Source of the DNA: JAPUME01 sp027294185
Lineage (GTDB): Bacteria > Acidobacteriota > Terriglobia > UBA7540 > JAPUME01
DNA: 64,000 bases
Direction: 5' to 3'
NCBI GenBank assembly: GCA_963555835.3
Contig: CAUVWZ020000002.1
Location: 1,488,001 to 1,552,000, forward strand
Made by a program: the position numbers and the translations under genes. Within the stretch, counting starts at the first letter, position 1, and every line of letters begins with the position of its first letter. A model generated the notes under the pieces. It had not been told where the DNA came from and did not search any database. It saw only the letters and a list, made by a program, of their open reading frames with translations. Shown piece by piece: positions 61,692 through 64,000 of this stretch.

Positions 61692-63113
61692 ATGATCCTT
61701 CTTAACATTGCGGCGGTGCTGGGACTCGTCGCCCTGAGCGCGTTCTTCGTAGCCGCCGAGTATGCCCTGCTCTCGATTCGTCGCACCCGTGTCGAGCAAC
61801 TGGTTCAGGAAGGCAGCTCCCGGGCTGTGCTGATTCAAAAGCTGCTTTCTAACCCGGGTCTCTTATTTTCCGGCGTCCAACTCGGGATCACCATCGCCAG
61901 CCTGCTGCTCGGCTGGATTGCCGAGGCCGCGCTGGCTGCCTCTCTCAGGGACTGGCTCCATCCCATGCTTCAAGAGCACGTAAGCCCCGTCGTGGCGCAC
62001 TCCGTCGCCATTGTCGTGGTGCTGCTGGGGATCACGGGCATAGCGGTGGTGCTGGGCGAGCTGGTGCCGAAAACCATCGGCTACGAGCGCGCCGAGCAGG
62101 TGTCGCTGTTGGTCGCCTGGCCGATGACCGTGGTGTTGAAATCGACCAAGCATTTCATTCTGTCGATGGACTGGGTTTCGAATCAAATCCTGAGACTCGT
62201 CGGCTTTCGCACAAGCGGGGGCCACAGCCGCCACCACACCAAGGAAGAAGTAAAACTGCTGGTCTCGAACATTCGACAACGCGGACTTCTGGGCAAAGAA
62301 CAGGAGGCGATGATCTTCGGGGCCTTCGACCTGCATGAAATTCTGGTAAGGGAGGTGATGACCCCCTGGCCGGACGTATTCCGGCTTCCCCTGACCCACC
62401 ACCTGCCGACGCTGCTCGATCAAGTCAACAAGAAACTCCGCTCGCGCATTCCGATCTACGAAGGCTCGCCCGACCACATCGTGGGCGTCCTCTATCCCAA
62501 GGACCTGCTGCGCGTGTTGCGGAACCGCTGGCAGCTCTCGACACCCTACGATGCGCCGTTCCATTTGCGAACGGTTCTTCGTGAACCCATCGTGGTTCCC
62601 GAAAACATGGCCGTCGATCAGTTGCTGGAAGAATACCGCAGCAAGAAGACGCAGATCGCGCTGGTCGTCGATGAGTTCGGAAGCTTTGCGGGCCTGGTAA
62701 CCCTGGAAGATGTGCTGGAAGAGATTGTCGGCGAGATCGATGATGAATACGACCTGCCCGAAAAAGCCGACCCGGTTCAGGGCGAGGGTGTCCTCATCCT
62801 CCGAGGAGCGCTGACCCTTCGAGAGCTGTCGGATGATTACGACATCCCTTTGCCGCGCGAGGAGGGTTTTGAAACACTCGGTGGATTCGTCCTGAGCCGG
62901 TTAGGGATCATCCCCCAGGGGAAAGAGAGTTTTATCTGTGAAAAGCGTCGCTTCACCGTCATGGAAATGGAGGGCCGGAGAGTTACCAAGGTGAAGATCG
63001 ACCTTGATTCATCCTCCCTCGGGGCGACCCTCGAGACTCTTCCCGCCGGAGAGAGCGCTGCTGAAGAAGCTTCCTCTTCGGACACTCCCCCTCGGTCCCG
63101 AACAGGGGCATAA
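61692..63113 (+). CDS. CNNM/CorC-type (HlyC-family) membrane protein
   Basis: 473 residues: DUF21/CNNM transmembrane domain (about 1-175), a CBS pair (about 210-340, with EVMTPWPDVFRLPL and EPIVVPENMAVDQLL) and a CorC-HlyC domain at the C terminus (about 355-440). These proteins transport or regulate magnesium and other divalent cations. The Ser-rich tail is disordered. It precedes the oligopeptide permease gene by 16 bases. Confidence 0.9.
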   Translation: MILLNIAAVLGLVALSAFFVAAEYALLSIRRTRVEQLVQEGSSRAVLIQKLLSNPGLLFSGVQLGITIASLLLGWIAEAALAASLRDWLHPMLQEHVSPVVAHSVAIVVVLLGITGIAVVLGELVPKTIGYERAEQVSLLVAWPMTVVLKSTKHFILSMDWVSNQILRLVGFRTSGGHSRHHTKEEVKLLVSNIRQRGLLGKEQEAMIFGAFDLHEILVREVMTPWPDVFRLPLTHHLPTLLDQVNKKLRSRIPIYEGSPDHIVGVLYPKDLLRVLRNRWQLSTPYDAPFHLRTVLREPIVVPENMAVDQLLEEYRSKKTQIALVVDEFGSFAGLVTLEDVLEEIVGEIDDEYDLPEKADPVQGEGVLILRGALTLRELSDDYDIPLPREEGFETLGGFVLSRLGIIPQGKESFICEKRRFTVMEMEGRRVTKVKIDLDSSSLGATLETLPAGESAAEEASSSDTPPRSRTGA

Positions 63114-63129
63114 AAAGAAACAGGCATCA

Positions 63130-64000
63130 ATGCTCCGCTTCATCCTTCGTCGCCTCGTTCTTACATTGCCGGTCCTGGCAGTGGTGATCACTTCCATCTT
63201 TCTGCTGATTCATCTGATTCCGGGCGACCCGGTGGTGCAGATGCTCGGCGAAGGCGCCGCACCGGCGGACGTGGAAGAGATTCGGCGCCGCTTGGGATTG
63301 GACCAACCGCTTTACATTCAATACGCAAACTACTGGCAGCGGCTCGTGCACGGCGACCTGGGAACCTCTTTCAAATTCAATATTCCGGTAGCCCAGGTTT
63401 TGAAGACGCGCTATCCCGCCACCCTGTGGCTGGCGTTGATCAGCCTGGTCGTAGCCATCTCGATTGCCGTCCCTGCCGGCGTCACCGCTGCCGTGAATCG
63501 GGGGAAGTGGCCCGACCGTCTGCTGGGGGGTGTTACGCTGGTTGGCCTCTCCTTCCCCAACTTCGCCCTCGGACCGGCGCTGATCCTGATCTTCTCCATT
63601 CAGGCTGGATGGCTTCCGGTTTCCGGGCGGGATTCCCCGGCAAGCTACCTTCTTCCCGCCATCACCCTGGGAACTTCGATGGCGGCCATCCTGACGCGGA
63701 TGGTGCGCTCCTCCATGCTGGAACAGCTTTCAAGCGACTACGTGCGGACGGCGCGCGCCAAGGGGTTGAGCGAGGGCGCGGTGCTCTACCGTCACGCGCT
63801 TCGCAACGGCCTGATTCCCGTCGTCACCGTCCTCGGATTGCAGTTCGGAGCGCTTCTGGCCGGGGCCATCATCACCGAGACCATCTTCTCCTGGCCGGGA
63901 CTGGGACGGCTGACGGTCGAGGCCATACACGCGCGCGACTACCCGCTGCTCCAGGGTTGCGTGCTGTCGATTGCCCTGACCTACGTGCTGGTAAACTTCC
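63130..64000 (+). CDS. DppB/OppB-type ABC permease, 5' part
   Basis: The first 290 codons (to the window edge) start MLRFILRRLVLTLPVLAVV and continue with the BPD_transp_1 pattern: LIPGDP, LDQPLYIQY, GDLGTS, and the EAA-like loop DYVRTARAKGLSEGAVLYRHALRNGLIPV. This is the first permease of dipeptide, oligopeptide or nickel importers. The second permease, ATPases and binding protein should follow to the right. Confidence 0.92.
   Translation, partial: MLRFILRRLVLTLPVLAVVITSIFLLIHLIPGDPVVQMLGEGAAPADVEEIRRRLGLDQPLYIQYANYWQRLVHGDLGTSFKFNIPVAQVLKTRYPATLWLALISLVVAISIAVPAGVTAAVNRGKWPDRLLGGVTLVGLSFPNFALGPALILIFSIQAGWLPVSGRDSPASYLLPAITLGTSMAAILTRMVRSSMLEQLSSDYVRTARAKGLSEGAVLYRHALRNGLIPVVTVLGLQFGALLAGAIITETIFSWPGLGRLTVEAIHARDYPLLQGCVLSIALTYVLVNF

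Overview
The window looks like GC-rich chromosomal DNA of an uncultured bacterium, most plausibly an acidobacterium. That placement is an inference from the gene mix (AsmA protein, GAF-PP2C phosphatases, DevBCA-type exporter, full-length MetH, lineage-type hypotheticals) and from base composition; no rRNA gene is present to test it.

Region 1 (1-17,817) is the right part of an integrative and conjugative element. It carries antirestriction protein ArdC, a replication-relaxation-like winged-helix protein and a nearly complete P-type type IV secretion operon in the order virB2-B3-B4-B9-B10-trbJ(B5)-B6-B8-unknown-virD4-virB11. An excisionase and a tyrosine recombinase follow, abutting the 3' end of tRNA-Arg(CCT), the probable attachment site. 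No canonical relaxase is visible. The stretch before virD4 has five GTGTGACA boxes and a perfect 16-bp inverted repeat, a candidate oriT or operator region. The left end holds debris: a relic HNH nuclease and a short membrane protein next to the start of an AAA ATPase.

Region 2 (17,946-19,488) is a compact 1.5-kb element with 17-bp perfect terminal inverted repeats and a 10-bp target duplication. It has no transposase. It carries a P63C-domain gene and, divergently, a 44-residue CXXCXGXG microprotein. Between them three TGCnCGnGCA palindromes lie on or near a near-consensus sigma-70 promoter. This is the best candidate in the window for an undescribed unit.

Region 3 (19,543-64,000) is mostly ordinary chromosome: a DevCAB-type exporter; methionine genes (metH, a cystathionine gamma-synthase-type enzyme, and a second homocysteine methyltransferase further right); a phosphohexomutase-ftsB-bioBFAD operon; a permease; cell-envelope and hypothetical genes; two GAF-PP2C phosphatases; lysA; an xseB-ispA-tlyA-nadK cluster lacking dxs; a DedA protein; a CNNM/CorC protein; and the start of an oligopeptide permease. 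Noncoding points of interest are a DnaA-box palindrome, two terminator-ended noncoding stretches, an AT-rich island, a dispersed 47-bp palindromic repeat, a wecB relic and several near-leaderless promoters.
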